Source: Nitrospira sp. (GTDB taxonomy: Bacteria; Nitrospirota; Nitrospiria; Nitrospirales; Nitrospiraceae). From it: 41,355 nucleotides of DNA. The notes beneath the pieces are model-generated. The model made no database searches. It was not told the origin of the DNA and saw only the letters and a program-made list of their open reading frames with translations. The translations under genes and the position numbers were made by a program. Where the stretch lies: contig JAEURX010000053.1 of the NCBI GenBank assembly GCA_016788885.1, forward strand, positions 1-41,355, read 5' to 3'. Shown here piece by piece: positions 16,269 to 24,715 of the stretch. Each line of letters opens with the position of its first letter. Position 1 is the first letter of the stretch.

Positions 16269-16739
16269 CTATCGCAAGGTCTGCATTCCAAGCCGATACA
16301 GGAGATATCCCACGATCGCCACATTTGCCGCCACGATCACCAGTCCGGTCACAGACACCTCGTGAGCCACTGCGTGCAGTTCACTTGGCAGCAGGACACT
16401 CATGGAAAAGACGGTCAGGTAGGCAGCCCACGACGCCTCGATCCACAGGCCGAACCCTTCGACGAATAGTAAGGTCGCATAGGTCAGACTGATCAGTCCC
16501 ATCATCAGAAGGCTGTGGGGTTGCAGCGCCTGCACGTGGAGCGTGGCCGCATGCAGCAGACGGGTGTGGAGACTCAAGTGCAGGGTGTCCAGCAACGGAG
16601 AGAGGGCCGTTTCGATCTCGGGATCCACCCATCGCAAAAACCCGGCTCCCGCGAGGAGGAGCAACACCCCCTTCAACAACTTGAAGGTCGCGATCGGCGT
16701 CAGGCTGCCCTGAGACGATGCCTGCATTAATGAGGGCAT
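16269..16739 (-). CDS. DUF2127-like integral membrane protein
   Basis: A 156-residue protein with four predicted membrane helices: FKLLKGVLLLLAGAGFL, the HSLLMMGLISLTYATLLF segment, the WAAYLTVFSMSVLLPSEL segment, and VTGLVIVAANVAIVGYLLY. The motif FEGFGLW-like (VEGFGLWIEASWA) between helices 2 and 3 and the layout match DUF2127. Function unknown. Start is taken at 16739; an upstream in-frame ATG at 16790 is possible. It is convergent with the cytochrome gene. Confidence 0.78.
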   Translation of the reverse strand: MPSLMQASSQGSLTPIATFKLLKGVLLLLAGAGFLRWVDPEIETALSPLLDTLHLSLHTRLLHAATLHVQALQPHSLLMMGLISLTYATLLFVEGFGLWIEASWAAYLTVFSMSVLLPSELHAVAHEVSVTGLVIVAANVAIVGYLLYRLGMQTLR

Positions 16740-16882
16740 ACGGTCGGGTCCTGGAGAAACGAGAATATTGGACCGAACGGAATCATGCAACGTTGTTGAT
16801 GAGACAATCCTTGCTCAACGAGCCTCCCTTCCCCTAGGCTACCGTTGATGACGTGCCGATCGCCCATGAAAGGGTCGCCCTG

Positions 16883-17242
16883 ATGAACGAACAACTCGCC
16901 CAACGTCTGGCTCACGACTGGATCACCGCCTGGAACCGACATGACGTGCATGCCATTCTCCGTCATTATGCCCAGGACGTCGAGTTTACCAGCCCATTTG
17001 TATCGACGCTATCCGCCGATGCGTCCGGAACCATCCGGGGGCACGAAGCCTTGCGAACCTATTTTCAAAAAGGGCTCAATGCCTACCCGGACCTACGCTT
17101 CGATCTCATCCGCGTCCTGACAGGAGTGGGTAGCCTGGTCCTCTTCTATCGCAGCGTACAGGGGCTGCTGGCCGCTGAAATGATGACGGTGAACGGCGAA
17201 GGACTGATCCACACCGTACGCGTGCACTATGTGAGGGAATAG
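16883..17242 (+). CDS. SnoaL-like/NTF2-fold protein
   Basis: A 119-residue protein with the NTF2-like fold: an N-terminal helix AQRLAHDWITAWNRHDVHAI, then LRHYAQDVEFTSPFV, the GHEALRTYFQKGLNAYPDLRF block, and closing strands. This is the SnoaL-like nuclear-transport-factor-2 family used by small cyclases, isomerases and unknown binding proteins. No catalytic assignment is possible. I prefer the ATG at 16883 (AAAGGG upstream) to a GTG at 16853. It converges with the gene at 17262. Confidence 0.8.
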   Translation: MNEQLAQRLAHDWITAWNRHDVHAILRHYAQDVEFTSPFVSTLSADASGTIRGHEALRTYFQKGLNAYPDLRFDLIRVLTGVGSLVLFYRSVQGLLAAEMMTVNGEGLIHTVRVHYVRE

Positions 17243-17261
17243 ACGACGCCCGTGGCCGGAC

Positions 17262-17609
17262 TCAGGGAAGAAGCGCGCCCGGGAGGTCGACGGTCAGGTG
17301 CGCGATGATGAGAGCGGCATCGCTGACCGGATCGCTGGTAAACGGCGCGTCATGACGGCGGGTCACCGCCGTGGTCAATCGTTCAGCCGCCTGTCTGACT
17401 TGATTCGGAAACGCCTGCTGCTGCTGAATCCGGCGCAGATGCGCCAGCGCATCGCCATGCCACAACGGGTCACCGACTGCAGACAACCACGCTCGATCGG
17501 CCGCCGCCACCGCCCGCCTCGCACAGACCCGCGCCTTGCCATCCTGCCCTTGCTCCCAGGCGAGCCTGGCCGCAGAGAGCTCCCGATCAATGTGTACAGA
17601 ATCGGACAT
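17262..17609 (-). CDS. Hypothetical helical protein
   Basis: A 115-residue protein starting MSDSVHIDRELSAARL. It is rich in Ala and Arg and likely all-helical (AARLAWEQGQDGKARVCARR, GDALAHLRRIQQQQAF). I do not recognise a family. The stop is 19 bases from that of the converging SnoaL-like gene. Codon use is like its neighbours, so it is probably real. Confidence 0.55.
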   Translation of the reverse strand: MSDSVHIDRELSAARLAWEQGQDGKARVCARRAVAAADRAWLSAVGDPLWHGDALAHLRRIQQQQAFPNQVRQAAERLTTAVTRRHDAPFTSDPVSDAALIIAHLTVDLPGALLP

Positions 17610-17815
17610 ACGCCCCACGCTACGGCTGTGAACGCAAGCCTGTCAACCAGGCGACCGGGTCCCATACCTCAAAACAGACGCGGAACAATTTCTCCCCTTT
17701 TCAGGGAAACCCCTATTCCGCGCAACCCGCCGATCAGTGCATAGTGACTGCGCTCGTTCGAGCCAACTCGAACCGGTCGTCCGCTGGGATACCGCCAACG
17801 ATAGTTGAACCGATC

Positions 17816-17986
17816 ATGACGACACACCGTATCCGCAAATCCAGCACCTATCGATTCCACGACTCGGTGCGTAATGACCGAAAGTTTATGCTCGCGGCTG
17901 TCGCTGCGGCGCTCGCCACCGCCCTCATTCTTCTAGCCCTGTTCTCCGGCCTGGGGCTGGATCTCTTCCACACCACCGTCAAGTAG
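17816..17986 (+). CDS. Small single-pass membrane protein
   Basis: A 56-residue protein starting MTTHRIRKSSTYRF. A basic N-terminal half is followed by one membrane helix (MLAAVAAALATALILLALFS) and a short tail. The layout predicts an N-in orientation. No family recognised; frame and base use support coding, but the ribosome-binding site is weak. Confidence 0.5.
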   Translation: MTTHRIRKSSTYRFHDSVRNDRKFMLAAVAAALATALILLALFSGLGLDLFHTTVK

Positions 17987-18081
17987 TCGCGTCTCGTCGC
18001 CCATTCGGTTATCATCGCGTCAGCCTCGGGGCTCCCCGTGTCACCGAGCGCAACACACGAAACCTCTCGCCTTCACGACGC

Positions 18082-18330
18082 ATGAACTGGATCGTGTATA
18101 TCTTGGAGTGTGCCGACGGCAGTCTCTACACCGGCATCACGAACAATTTGGAGCGGCGCATGCGGACGCATGCAAGCGGGAAGGGGGCAAAATACACGAA
18201 ACGCCGGGGGCCGTTTACGGTGCGGTATACCGAATCGCTGGACAGCAAGGGAGCGGCTTTACAGCGTGAGGCCGCGATCAAATCCCTGGATCGAACGGCA
18301 AAGATGGCGTTGCTGGCCGCTCGTCCCTAA
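18082..18330 (+). CDS. GIY-YIG nuclease-family protein (YhbQ/UPF0213-like)
   Basis: An 82-residue protein that is only a GIY-YIG domain: WIVYILECADGSLYTGITN, then LERRMRTHASGKGAKYTKRR and ALQREAAIKSL. The two conserved tyrosines, the Arg and the Glu of the family are present. Such single-domain proteins resemble structure-specific endonucleases, though the YhbQ group's role is unclear. It is convergent with the AAA-like gene at 18360. Confidence 0.9.
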   Translation: MNWIVYILECADGSLYTGITNNLERRMRTHASGKGAKYTKRRGPFTVRYTESLDSKGAALQREAAIKSLDRTAKMALLAARP

Positions 18331-18359
18331 TCAGACGAGCTCCACGAGCTGCACACTCC

Positions 18360-18926
18360 CTATTTCTTGCGCACGCTGTTCTTCTTGGGTTTCGCCGCTG
18401 GTATGGCCTTCGCCTTCGACGGGTTTTTCTTCGCAGCTCCGCCCAGAACGATCACCGGTTTCTCTTCCGAGAACGCTTCCTCGATACGGCTCTTGCCGTT
18501 CGTTGCGAGGATGACGAGCCCTTGATGCCGTTCGATGCTCTGCAACAAATACGACACGTCACTATTGGCAAATCGATCCTGCGTACCCTGAACTCGACGA
18601 CCGTTGCCGAACAAGGCGTCCGCCTCGTCGAAGAAGAGAATCGACCCGTGGCGGTTGGCCATATCAAACACGCGATTTACGTTCTTTTCCGTTTCACGAA
18701 CATGCTGGCTGACGACCGCGGCAAGATCCACGCTGGCCAGATGGAGTTGCAGTTCTTCGGCCAAGACCTCCGCCGCTTTCTGTCGACGAAGCGGCGTGGC
18801 TCCCGACAGCACGATCACCGCGCCGGACGGCTCGAGAGCTTGCTCGGCCTTCGCCCGACGCACCGGCGTCTTCTTCTTCACTTGGGGAGTGCGCGTCTTT
18901 CGCCGAATCACTGGTGCTGTTGCCAT
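18360..18926 (-). CDS. AAA-like protein lacking a P-loop (paralogue B)
   Basis: A 188-residue protein, paralogous to the one at 6521-7075. A basic tail (residues 1-30) leads into an AAA core: VDLAAVVSQHVRETEKNVNR, an intact Walker B ILFFDEADALFG (96-107), and sensor-1-like LVILATNGKSRIEEAF. The P-loop position reads SGATPLRRQK (41-50) instead of GPPGTGKT, so the nucleotide-binding lysine is missing. The protein stops soon after sensor 1, without arginine finger or lid, and ends in a second Lys/Ala-rich tail. Unlike paralogue A it keeps DEAD in Walker B. It may be a pseudo-ATPase that binds nucleic acid or a partner through its tails; this is inference. The zinc-ribbon gene follows upstream in the same direction. 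Confidence 0.78.
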   Translation of the reverse strand: MATAPVIRRKTRTPQVKKKTPVRRAKAEQALEPSGAVIVLSGATPLRRQKAAEVLAEELQLHLASVDLAAVVSQHVRETEKNVNRVFDMANRHGSILFFDEADALFGNGRRVQGTQDRFANSDVSYLLQSIERHQGLVILATNGKSRIEEAFSEEKPVIVLGGAAKKNPSKAKAIPAAKPKKNSVRKK

Positions 18927-19035
18927 ATCTCAGATCCCCTTCCGGTTCATACGTGACTGTCCCTCCGGCACAACTACGGCCTGCCGGAGAGACGGCTGAG
19001 TATAACCGGTTCTTACTGAGAATGTCTTTGCGCGG

Positions 19036-19395
19036 TCAGGTTTCCATCATCTCCAGGCGCGCATCAAACTCATGCCCACAGGCGGCGCAACGGATACAAT
19101 CGGACTCGACGGTGAGCTCCTTGGCCCTGACCCCCATACCGCCGCAATCCGGACAACGAGTCAGGTGCACCCGCCGATCGTCGACGGTCTCATATTGCAC
19201 GCCGTGCAGACAATAGATCGGTTGGCCGTCGAGCTGCCAGGGCTTCCCGGCGTTGTCATGCACCGGCAGTACGATGTAGTGCTGCTTCACATAGTCTGCC
19301 AACGCTCGATAGCTCGGGAATCCGCTGTGGATCAGTTTGCCGCTCACGGCGTGATAGAGCGCCTGCTGTTTTACCACTGCCTTGGTTGGACCCAT
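19036..19395 (-). CDS. Zinc-ribbon hypothetical protein
   Basis: A 119-residue protein starting at 19395 with GGAGGAGGT ahead of it. The first 70 residues contain a predicted helix (SGFPSYRALADYVKQHY). The C-terminal part has two Cys pairs, CPDCGG and CIRCAACGHEF, forming a likely zinc ribbon. No known family is recognised. It lies just upstream of AAA-like paralogue B on the same strand, with 109 bases between them. Confidence 0.65.
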   Translation of the reverse strand: MGPTKAVVKQQALYHAVSGKLIHSGFPSYRALADYVKQHYIVLPVHDNAGKPWQLDGQPIYCLHGVQYETVDDRRVHLTRCPDCGGMGVRAKELTVESDCIRCAACGHEFDARLEMMET

Positions 19396-19541
19396 GTGCC
19401 ACCTCCTCCGGCCTGGAAGACCCGCTGTTCGGACAAGACGAACCGGGCGCCCGGCGCCACAGGCAGCCTCGCCGGCGCACTCAGCTCATGCAGGACACCA
19501 CGCCTTCCGCCGAGGCCGTGCGAGGACTCGTCAGCCGCCAC

Positions 19542-19940
19542 TCAGCGAATGCGCGCCTCCCCGCTCGTCTGGAATGACCTCGCCTCAAGACCGCGCTGCG
19601 CTTCGAGCTCGGCAATGCAACTTTCCAAGACGCGACCCCGCTGCACAAGATGGTGATGGATGCTGTCGAAATCGGCATTTTCATGGGCTTCGTCGGTCAT
19701 ATTCACCAAGCCGCCGGCCTCCCCAAACTCGGCGTACGCATAGGCTTCGAGAAGCTCCGATCCGTCGCCGAGTTGCTCGGCAATCAGGGCCTCGGTTTCC
19801 TGATCGAACTCCTGCAGACTCCGCGTCGGACTCCCCTTGCCACGATAGGTGGCCAGTTCAGCCAACTGCGCCCGTACGCGCTCGATGCGATGATCCAGGG
19901 ACAGGGGAACGGGGGTGAGAGTGGCTCGTGTCGTAGACAT
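19542..19940 (-). CDS. Acidic helical hypothetical protein
   Basis: A 132-residue protein starting MSTTRATLTPVPLSLDHR at 19940, preceded by AGGAGGTGTT. It is predicted helical with two heptad-like stretches (IERVRAQLAELATYRG, RVLESCIAELEAQRGL) and an acidic middle (DEAHENADFDSIHHH). The style recalls the coiled-coil half of DksA/TraR proteins, but there is no zinc finger. Function unknown. Confidence 0.6.
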   Translation of the reverse strand: MSTTRATLTPVPLSLDHRIERVRAQLAELATYRGKGSPTRSLQEFDQETEALIAEQLGDGSELLEAYAYAEFGEAGGLVNMTDEAHENADFDSIHHHLVQRGRVLESCIAELEAQRGLEARSFQTSGEARIR

Positions 19941-20116
19941 AACACCTCCTCTCGATATGGTGGGATCTACGATCTTACCCCTCCAGACCAGTCGAGGCAA
20001 GCCGCGCGGCCAGGACCGCCTCGACTCACTTGACGTTGACACAACGTGAGTGCGAGGTTAGCCCCGACAGTGTCCGCGTCATTCGCGGAACCTTTTCCTC
20101 GATACGGAACATCACA

Positions 20117-21073
20117 ATGATCGGTTGCTGGTTGCTGCTCATCCTGCTTCTGCCATCCCTTCCCCCGGCATGGGCGTCACCCCCGACACAGGGCACGCCG
20201 ACCGCCTCGCCCAACCAGCTTTCTGGCCATGAGTTGCTTCGCATCGGCGAGATTCACGACCAACAGGAACACTTTCCCGAGACCTTGACCTATTATCAGC
20301 TGGCGCTGGCGAAATTCCGGGAGAAAAAACAACCTCAGGGCATCGCCACGGCTTTGATGAAAATCGCACGGGTACTGGAGCGTCAGGGCAAACTCCAGGA
20401 GGCCTACGCTTCGTTGCAGGAGGCCGTGCCGTTGTTCACCCAAACCTCCGATCGATCGGCCCATGCCGAAGCGCTGCTGGCCACGGGACGTGTGGCGGCG
20501 CAACTGGGGCAACGCGACGCCTCGCGGGATGCCCTCACCCAGGCGGCGGCGCTGTTCACCCGCGTGAGAAACGCCCGGGGATGGAACGACACGATGGTGC
20601 AATTGGGATTGTTACAGGTCGTGGACGGCGAAACCACAGCTGGGCTCTCGGCACTGCAACAGGCAGCGGAGGAGGCCCGCAACCGGCGGCATGCCGAGCA
20701 GCAATTCACGGCCACAGTCGCCCTCGGCGATGCCCATTGGCTCCTGGGCCACATGAGCGACGCGCGGACGCATTACCTCGAGGCCCTGGCCTTGGCCGAG
20801 GCAGAACATCACCTGCCGTTCGAAGGCATGCTCAAACTCCGGCTGGCCAGGCTCGACGAAGGCACGGGCACCCTCAACGATCGCCTCGCGCTGGCGAAAC
20901 GTGCCTTGGTGATTGCGCAATCCATCCACGATTCCGCCGGCGAAGCCGACGCCTGGTCGCTCCTTGCCGATCTGCACCGGCAGTTGGGGCAGCAGAACGA
21001 GGCGGAGCAAGCCGATGCGCATGCACTCGCCATCTATCGAAACCGGGAGCTGTTCGTCCACGGGGTGCGGTAG
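20117..21073 (+). CDS. Exported TPR-repeat protein
   Basis: A 318-residue protein. The ATG at 20117 opens a signal peptide (MIGCWLLLILLLPSLPPAWA). The mature part is made of about six tetratricopeptide-type helix pairs, for example HELLRIGEIHDQQEHFPETL, GIATALMKIARVLERQG, and AEALLATGRVAAQLGQ. TPR scaffolds mediate protein contacts; the partner is unknown. It is divergent from the coiled-coil gene at 19940 and convergent with the MFS transporter. Confidence 0.8.
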   Translation: MIGCWLLLILLLPSLPPAWASPPTQGTPTASPNQLSGHELLRIGEIHDQQEHFPETLTYYQLALAKFREKKQPQGIATALMKIARVLERQGKLQEAYASLQEAVPLFTQTSDRSAHAEALLATGRVAAQLGQRDASRDALTQAAALFTRVRNARGWNDTMVQLGLLQVVDGETTAGLSALQQAAEEARNRRHAEQQFTATVALGDAHWLLGHMSDARTHYLEALALAEAEHHLPFEGMLKLRLARLDEGTGTLNDRLALAKRALVIAQSIHDSAGEADAWSLLADLHRQLGQQNEAEQADAHALAIYRNRELFVHGVR

Positions 21074-21091
21074 ATCGGCCTTCCGCTCGGC

Positions 21092-22330
21092 TCAGGTGGG
21101 TCTGGTCGCACGCCACGCGGTGCCGGCCGCGACCACCAACAACAGCGTCGAAAGCAAATAGGGTGCACCAGGCAGATGCCAGTCGGCTTGCGGACCGATG
21201 AAGGCCGCAAACGTCTGCGTGAACAACGTCGGCCCGAGCAACCCGGCGATTCCGGTGAGGCTGGCGATGGCGCCCTGTAACTGCCCCTGCTCGGACGGTC
21301 CCACCCGGCGGGTCATAAACACTTGCGCCGAGGGAGCCGCGAGCCCCCAGAACGCCATCACGGGGATACCGAAGCAATAGAGGAGCGGCGTGGAGGCAAG
21401 CCCGTAAATCGAAAATCCGGTCGCTCCGGCCAACAGTCCCAAGAGCAACGTTCGGCGTTCTCCGAGACGCGCTGTGATGGGCCGCACCAACGTCCCCTGG
21501 ACGATCATGGCGCAGACACCGACTCCGGCCAGCGTGAATCCGACTGCCGACGGCCCCCACCCATACCGGTAGCCCAGATACAGCACGGCCACGCTGGGCA
21601 GCACGGCATGCGCCAGATTCATCAGAAAATTCGCCGTGGCCAGCCCAAAGAGTTCATGGTGGGAACGCAGGAGGATCAAGGCACCGACCGGATTGGCCCG
21701 TCGCCACTGAAAGGGAGCCCGTTTCTCGACCGGCAGCGATTCCGGCAACACGAAAAACCCATAGCAAGCATTGAGCAGACTGGTCGCTGCCGCGCCCCAA
21801 AACGGCCAACGTGGATCGACAGCGCCCAAGATACCGCCTACGGCCGGTCCCAAGACAAAACCGAGTCCGAATGAGGCCCCCATCAAGCCGAACGCCGAAG
21901 CCCGTTTGTCCGGAGGCGTCACATCGGCGATGTACGCACCCGCTGTACTGAAACTCGACGACGCGATACCGGAGATCACCCGCCCGGCAAACAACCACGA
22001 CACACTGGGCGCCAACGCCATAAGGATAAAATCGAGGCCCAATCCCACATTCGACAGCAGCACGACCGGGCGGCGACCAAATCGATCGGACAACGAACCT
22101 TGGATCGGCGAACAGACGAACTGCATCAGCGCCCACGCCGTTCCCATGAGGCCGTAAATTTCGGCCGCCATCGGCGTGTCGCCTCCTAAAAACTCCTCCA
22201 CCAACTTCGGCAGGACGGGAATGATGATCCCGAACGACAACATGTCGAGGACGACCGTGACGAGAATGAAGGCAATCGCCGCCTGTCGCGGCTGAGGTGA
22301 GGGCTGAGCCTGGATCATGACGTGCGCCAT
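21092..22330 (-). CDS. MFS transporter, TetA-like (DHA1)
   Basis: A roughly 412-residue major facilitator with 12 predicted helices. The loop 2-3 signature GSLSDRFGRRPVVLLS, and the motif TPPDKRASAFGLMGASFGLG in the first half match TetA/DHA1 drug:H+ antiporters. The substrate cannot be deduced. The start is uncertain (ATG at 22330 or 22318; neither has a good ribosome-binding site). It is divergent from the AEC transporter gene. Confidence 0.88.
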   Translation of the reverse strand: MAHVMIQAQPSPQPRQAAIAFILVTVVLDMLSFGIIIPVLPKLVEEFLGGDTPMAAEIYGLMGTAWALMQFVCSPIQGSLSDRFGRRPVVLLSNVGLGLDFILMALAPSVSWLFAGRVISGIASSSFSTAGAYIADVTPPDKRASAFGLMGASFGLGFVLGPAVGGILGAVDPRWPFWGAAATSLLNACYGFFVLPESLPVEKRAPFQWRRANPVGALILLRSHHELFGLATANFLMNLAHAVLPSVAVLYLGYRYGWGPSAVGFTLAGVGVCAMIVQGTLVRPITARLGERRTLLLGLLAGATGFSIYGLASTPLLYCFGIPVMAFWGLAAPSAQVFMTRRVGPSEQGQLQGAIASLTGIAGLLGPTLFTQTFAAFIGPQADWHLPGAPYLLSTLLLVVAAGTAWRATRPT

Positions 22331-22428
22331 CGTACCAGGCCGACCGCGCCGGCGCATACAGAAAGACGTGCGTTAACTTCGTCGGTTGCGCCTCCTCTTG
22401 CGACGGCTTTTCTGTTACCCTGCCGCCG

Positions 22429-23343
22429 ATGCCCGCCACGCTCCAAGCCTTCATCGCCATCTTTGTGCTCGGTGCGGTCCTCCGTTCCTTCGGGCTGCTG
22501 GGCAAACCCCATGCGGAACGGCTCGCCTCCCTGGTCTTTTCGATCAGCCTTCCGGCAACCATCGTCGTGTCCCTCGACCATGTTGCCTTCACGCCAAGCG
22601 CATGGAAACTGCCGGTCTCCGCCTGCCTGATCACACTTGCCATGCTGCTGTGCACATGGCCGTTGGCCCGCCTGCTCCACCTGCCTCGCGCAGCGCAAGG
22701 CGGATTCCTCCTGGGTACCGGTTGCATTAATTCAGTGTACTTTGCCTATCCGGTCGTGCTCGCCACGTTCGGTGAGAGCGGACTGGCGCACGCGATCCTG
22801 TTCGACCTTGGTCAAACCACTCTGACACTCACCGTCCTCTATGCCATCGCCGTCTGGCACGGGGCCAAGAGCGGGACCGCTCGATCGGCGTTCATGCGAT
22901 TTATTTCCTCGCCACCCCTGTGGGCACTGGGTGTCAGTCTCCTCTGTTCGCTGGCGGAGTGGCATCTTCCGTCTTGGCTGCGCGAGATTCTGACATCTGT
23001 GCACTTGACCACGACGCCACTGGCGAGCCTGGTCCTGGGCCTGTCGATCAGCTTGACCGCTCTCCGCCGCACCTGGCCCCTGGCGCTGCTCGGCGTGACG
23101 ATGCGGATGCTTGGCGGCTCGCTCTTAGGAGTGGGCGCGACCACGGTGTTACACCTCACGGACACGGAACGGGCGATCGTCATTCTGATCGCGTCGATGC
23201 CGTCGGCCGTCACCGCGGTGATCTTCGCCGCAGACACGGGGCTGGACGAAAATCTGGTCACCTCGATCGTCGCACTCTCCATTTGTTGCGGCGTCGCGCT
23301 GCTGCCCTGGCTGCCGAAGCTGGTGAGCCTGCTGCTGACCTGA
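22429..23343 (+). CDS. AEC-family (auxin efflux carrier-like) permease
   Basis: A 304-residue membrane protein with about ten helices. The two halves share the family's inverted repeat (for example FSISLPATIVVSLDHV and ASMPSAVTAVIFAADTGLDE). Bacterial AEC permeases export small organic acids or amino-acid-like compounds; the substrate here is unknown. The protein starts MPATLQAFIAIFVLG. It is divergent from the MFS gene, with 98 bases between the starts. Confidence 0.88.
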   Translation: MPATLQAFIAIFVLGAVLRSFGLLGKPHAERLASLVFSISLPATIVVSLDHVAFTPSAWKLPVSACLITLAMLLCTWPLARLLHLPRAAQGGFLLGTGCINSVYFAYPVVLATFGESGLAHAILFDLGQTTLTLTVLYAIAVWHGAKSGTARSAFMRFISSPPLWALGVSLLCSLAEWHLPSWLREILTSVHLTTTPLASLVLGLSISLTALRRTWPLALLGVTMRMLGGSLLGVGATTVLHLTDTERAIVILIASMPSAVTAVIFAADTGLDENLVTSIVALSICCGVALLPWLPKLVSLLLT

Positions 23344-23396
23344 CAGACCGGTGAATCCACTCTAGACGACCGCGCCACAACAGTGCCGATCACCTG

Positions 23397-23442
23397 CTCA
23401 CACCTCAGCTGTGGGAACAGCGTCACGCTCTGTGAGTTTTTT
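23397..23442 (+). terminator. Rho-independent terminator candidate
   Basis: CTCACA (23397-23402) pairs with TGTGAG (23431-23436), followed at once by six Ts (23437-23442). Inside the loop GCTGT-GGGA-ACAGC forms a second hairpin. It lies 54 bases after the AEC permease stop, the expected place for that gene's terminator. Confidence 0.6.
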
Positions 23443-23612
23443 GCGACGGCAAAAATTGCCGGGCGCGTGACGCTCAGCGGCCAAATTTCTCAAGAACAGG
23501 TAATCGTTGCGACTGGAGAGGCGTTTAGCAGGAAACCGTCCGTCGTAGCGGAACACTGAACGACGGTATGAGGCTTGCTACGTAGGGGAGGTATCACGCA
23601 GGAGAACTCATC

Positions 23613-23741
23613 ATGCACGACCCCGCGCTCTGGGCAAGTTGGTATGTCTGGCTGCTGGCCGTTCCCGTTCTGGTAATCGGGACGCTCATTCGCGACTGGT
23701 TTCACCGGCGCCATCCGGTCCGATTGCGGAAGCGATCTTAA
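23613..23741 (+). CDS. 42-residue single-pass membrane protein
   Basis: A short reading frame, MHDPALWASWYVWLLAVPVL, then VIGTLIRDWF and a basic tail. The ATG at 23613 has GGAGAA 7 bases upstream. One central membrane helix with an aromatic belt (WASWYVWLL) and a positively charged C-terminus (RDWFHRRHPVRLRKRS) predict an inner-membrane micropeptide. No family is recognised; the composition and the good RBS make it likely real. Confidence 0.55.
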   Translation: MHDPALWASWYVWLLAVPVLVIGTLIRDWFHRRHPVRLRKRS

Positions 23742-24248
23742 ATCAGCGGTCGCGCTCAATCCGGTTTCACTTCATGCACCGGAGCCAGACGCTCCGCGCA
23801 ACAGAGCACGTCTCTCCGCCACATCAGTCAGCCCCCATCCCGACAGAAAGCGACGTCCAACAAAGCCTGGTGGCATCGTCGTCATGCCACCATCGTATCG
23901 TTAGATTGATGCCCGTGCAGTCAATCTGATGATCGAATCCACGACGAATCAACGCCGGCCTGTGCTCGTGAGACAAACGCAGGCTACGTAATGGTATCGG
24001 ATGGGATACGACTCTGTATCGTATGCGATACCCGCGCCCCTGCCTCGCTCCGCATGACTCGTCGAGCTGATCCTCTTCAAGCAATTGTAGTTGCGCACGA
24101 TTCGCACCCAGACACGGCATGGCCCAAAGGTTGCCTTCCCCCTTTCTTAACAAGAGTGACTCGAAACGCAGGTCGCCTCACCAGGAGAATAGGCGACTGA
24201 GCCCGGCGCGTGACAAGGAATTCGAAAGACAATGCGCAGGAGGTCACA
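23742..24248. other. Intergenic region with nested GTATCG repeats
   Basis: 507 bases without a supported gene. At 23993-24032 the sequence has GGTATCG, GTATCG and CGATACC elements that can pair in more than one way (for example GTATCG-TATG-CGATAC at 24016-24031). This may be an operator or a small structured RNA; nothing else is recognised. Confidence 0.4.
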
Positions 24249-24650
24249 ATGAATCGCGTTTCTGATAGACCACACATCGCCGTCCTCATCCCGCAGCTGG
24301 TCGTTATCGTTTTCATGGTCCTCTCCGGCTGTATCCCTCCTCCACCTCATCAGTTCGTCCCGGGAGGTCCGCTTGGGGAAGCGGGACAAACCGTACAAGG
24401 CCCACGACAGGCAAGCGACGAGGAGGTGCGTGCCATGCTGGCAGAATCGTCGCGGCACCAATCGACGCCGCCCGAGCGGGTCGACTTGAACAGGCTTCTC
24501 ACACAGATTTCCCAAGCCACAAACTTCCGGCAGAAGCAGCGTTTGGTGGATCAGTATCACCATGCGGCGCTGCTTCTGCCGGAAGCCGAGCGGGATCAAG
24601 CCTTTCAACGGTTACGAGCGCTGGAGACTCCGGGCACAATGACCAAGTGA
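24249..24650 (+). CDS. Small putative lipoprotein
   Basis: A 133-residue protein whose ATG at 24249 is preceded by AGGAGGTCACA. The N-terminal hydrophobic stretch ends in the lipobox VLSGC (Cys at about 27). The mature part is proline-rich at first (IPPPPHQFVPGGP), then helical and polar with repeated Gln/Arg. No family recognised. It is 65 bases upstream of the secreted protein at 24716, on the same strand. Confidence 0.65.
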   Translation: MNRVSDRPHIAVLIPQLVVIVFMVLSGCIPPPPHQFVPGGPLGEAGQTVQGPRQASDEEVRAMLAESSRHQSTPPERVDLNRLLTQISQATNFRQKQRLVDQYHHAALLLPEAERDQAFQRLRALETPGTMTK

Positions 24651-24715
24651 CGCTACACATGCCACACGCTCATGAGATTCGGTTGTCTTGAATCCCATAG
24701 AGAAAGGACGTCGCC

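Noticed and set aside
21654-22727. 357-codon minus-strand frame overlapping the MFS and AEC genes
   Set aside because: It is out of frame with the MFS transporter and antisense to the AEC permease; both of those match known families.
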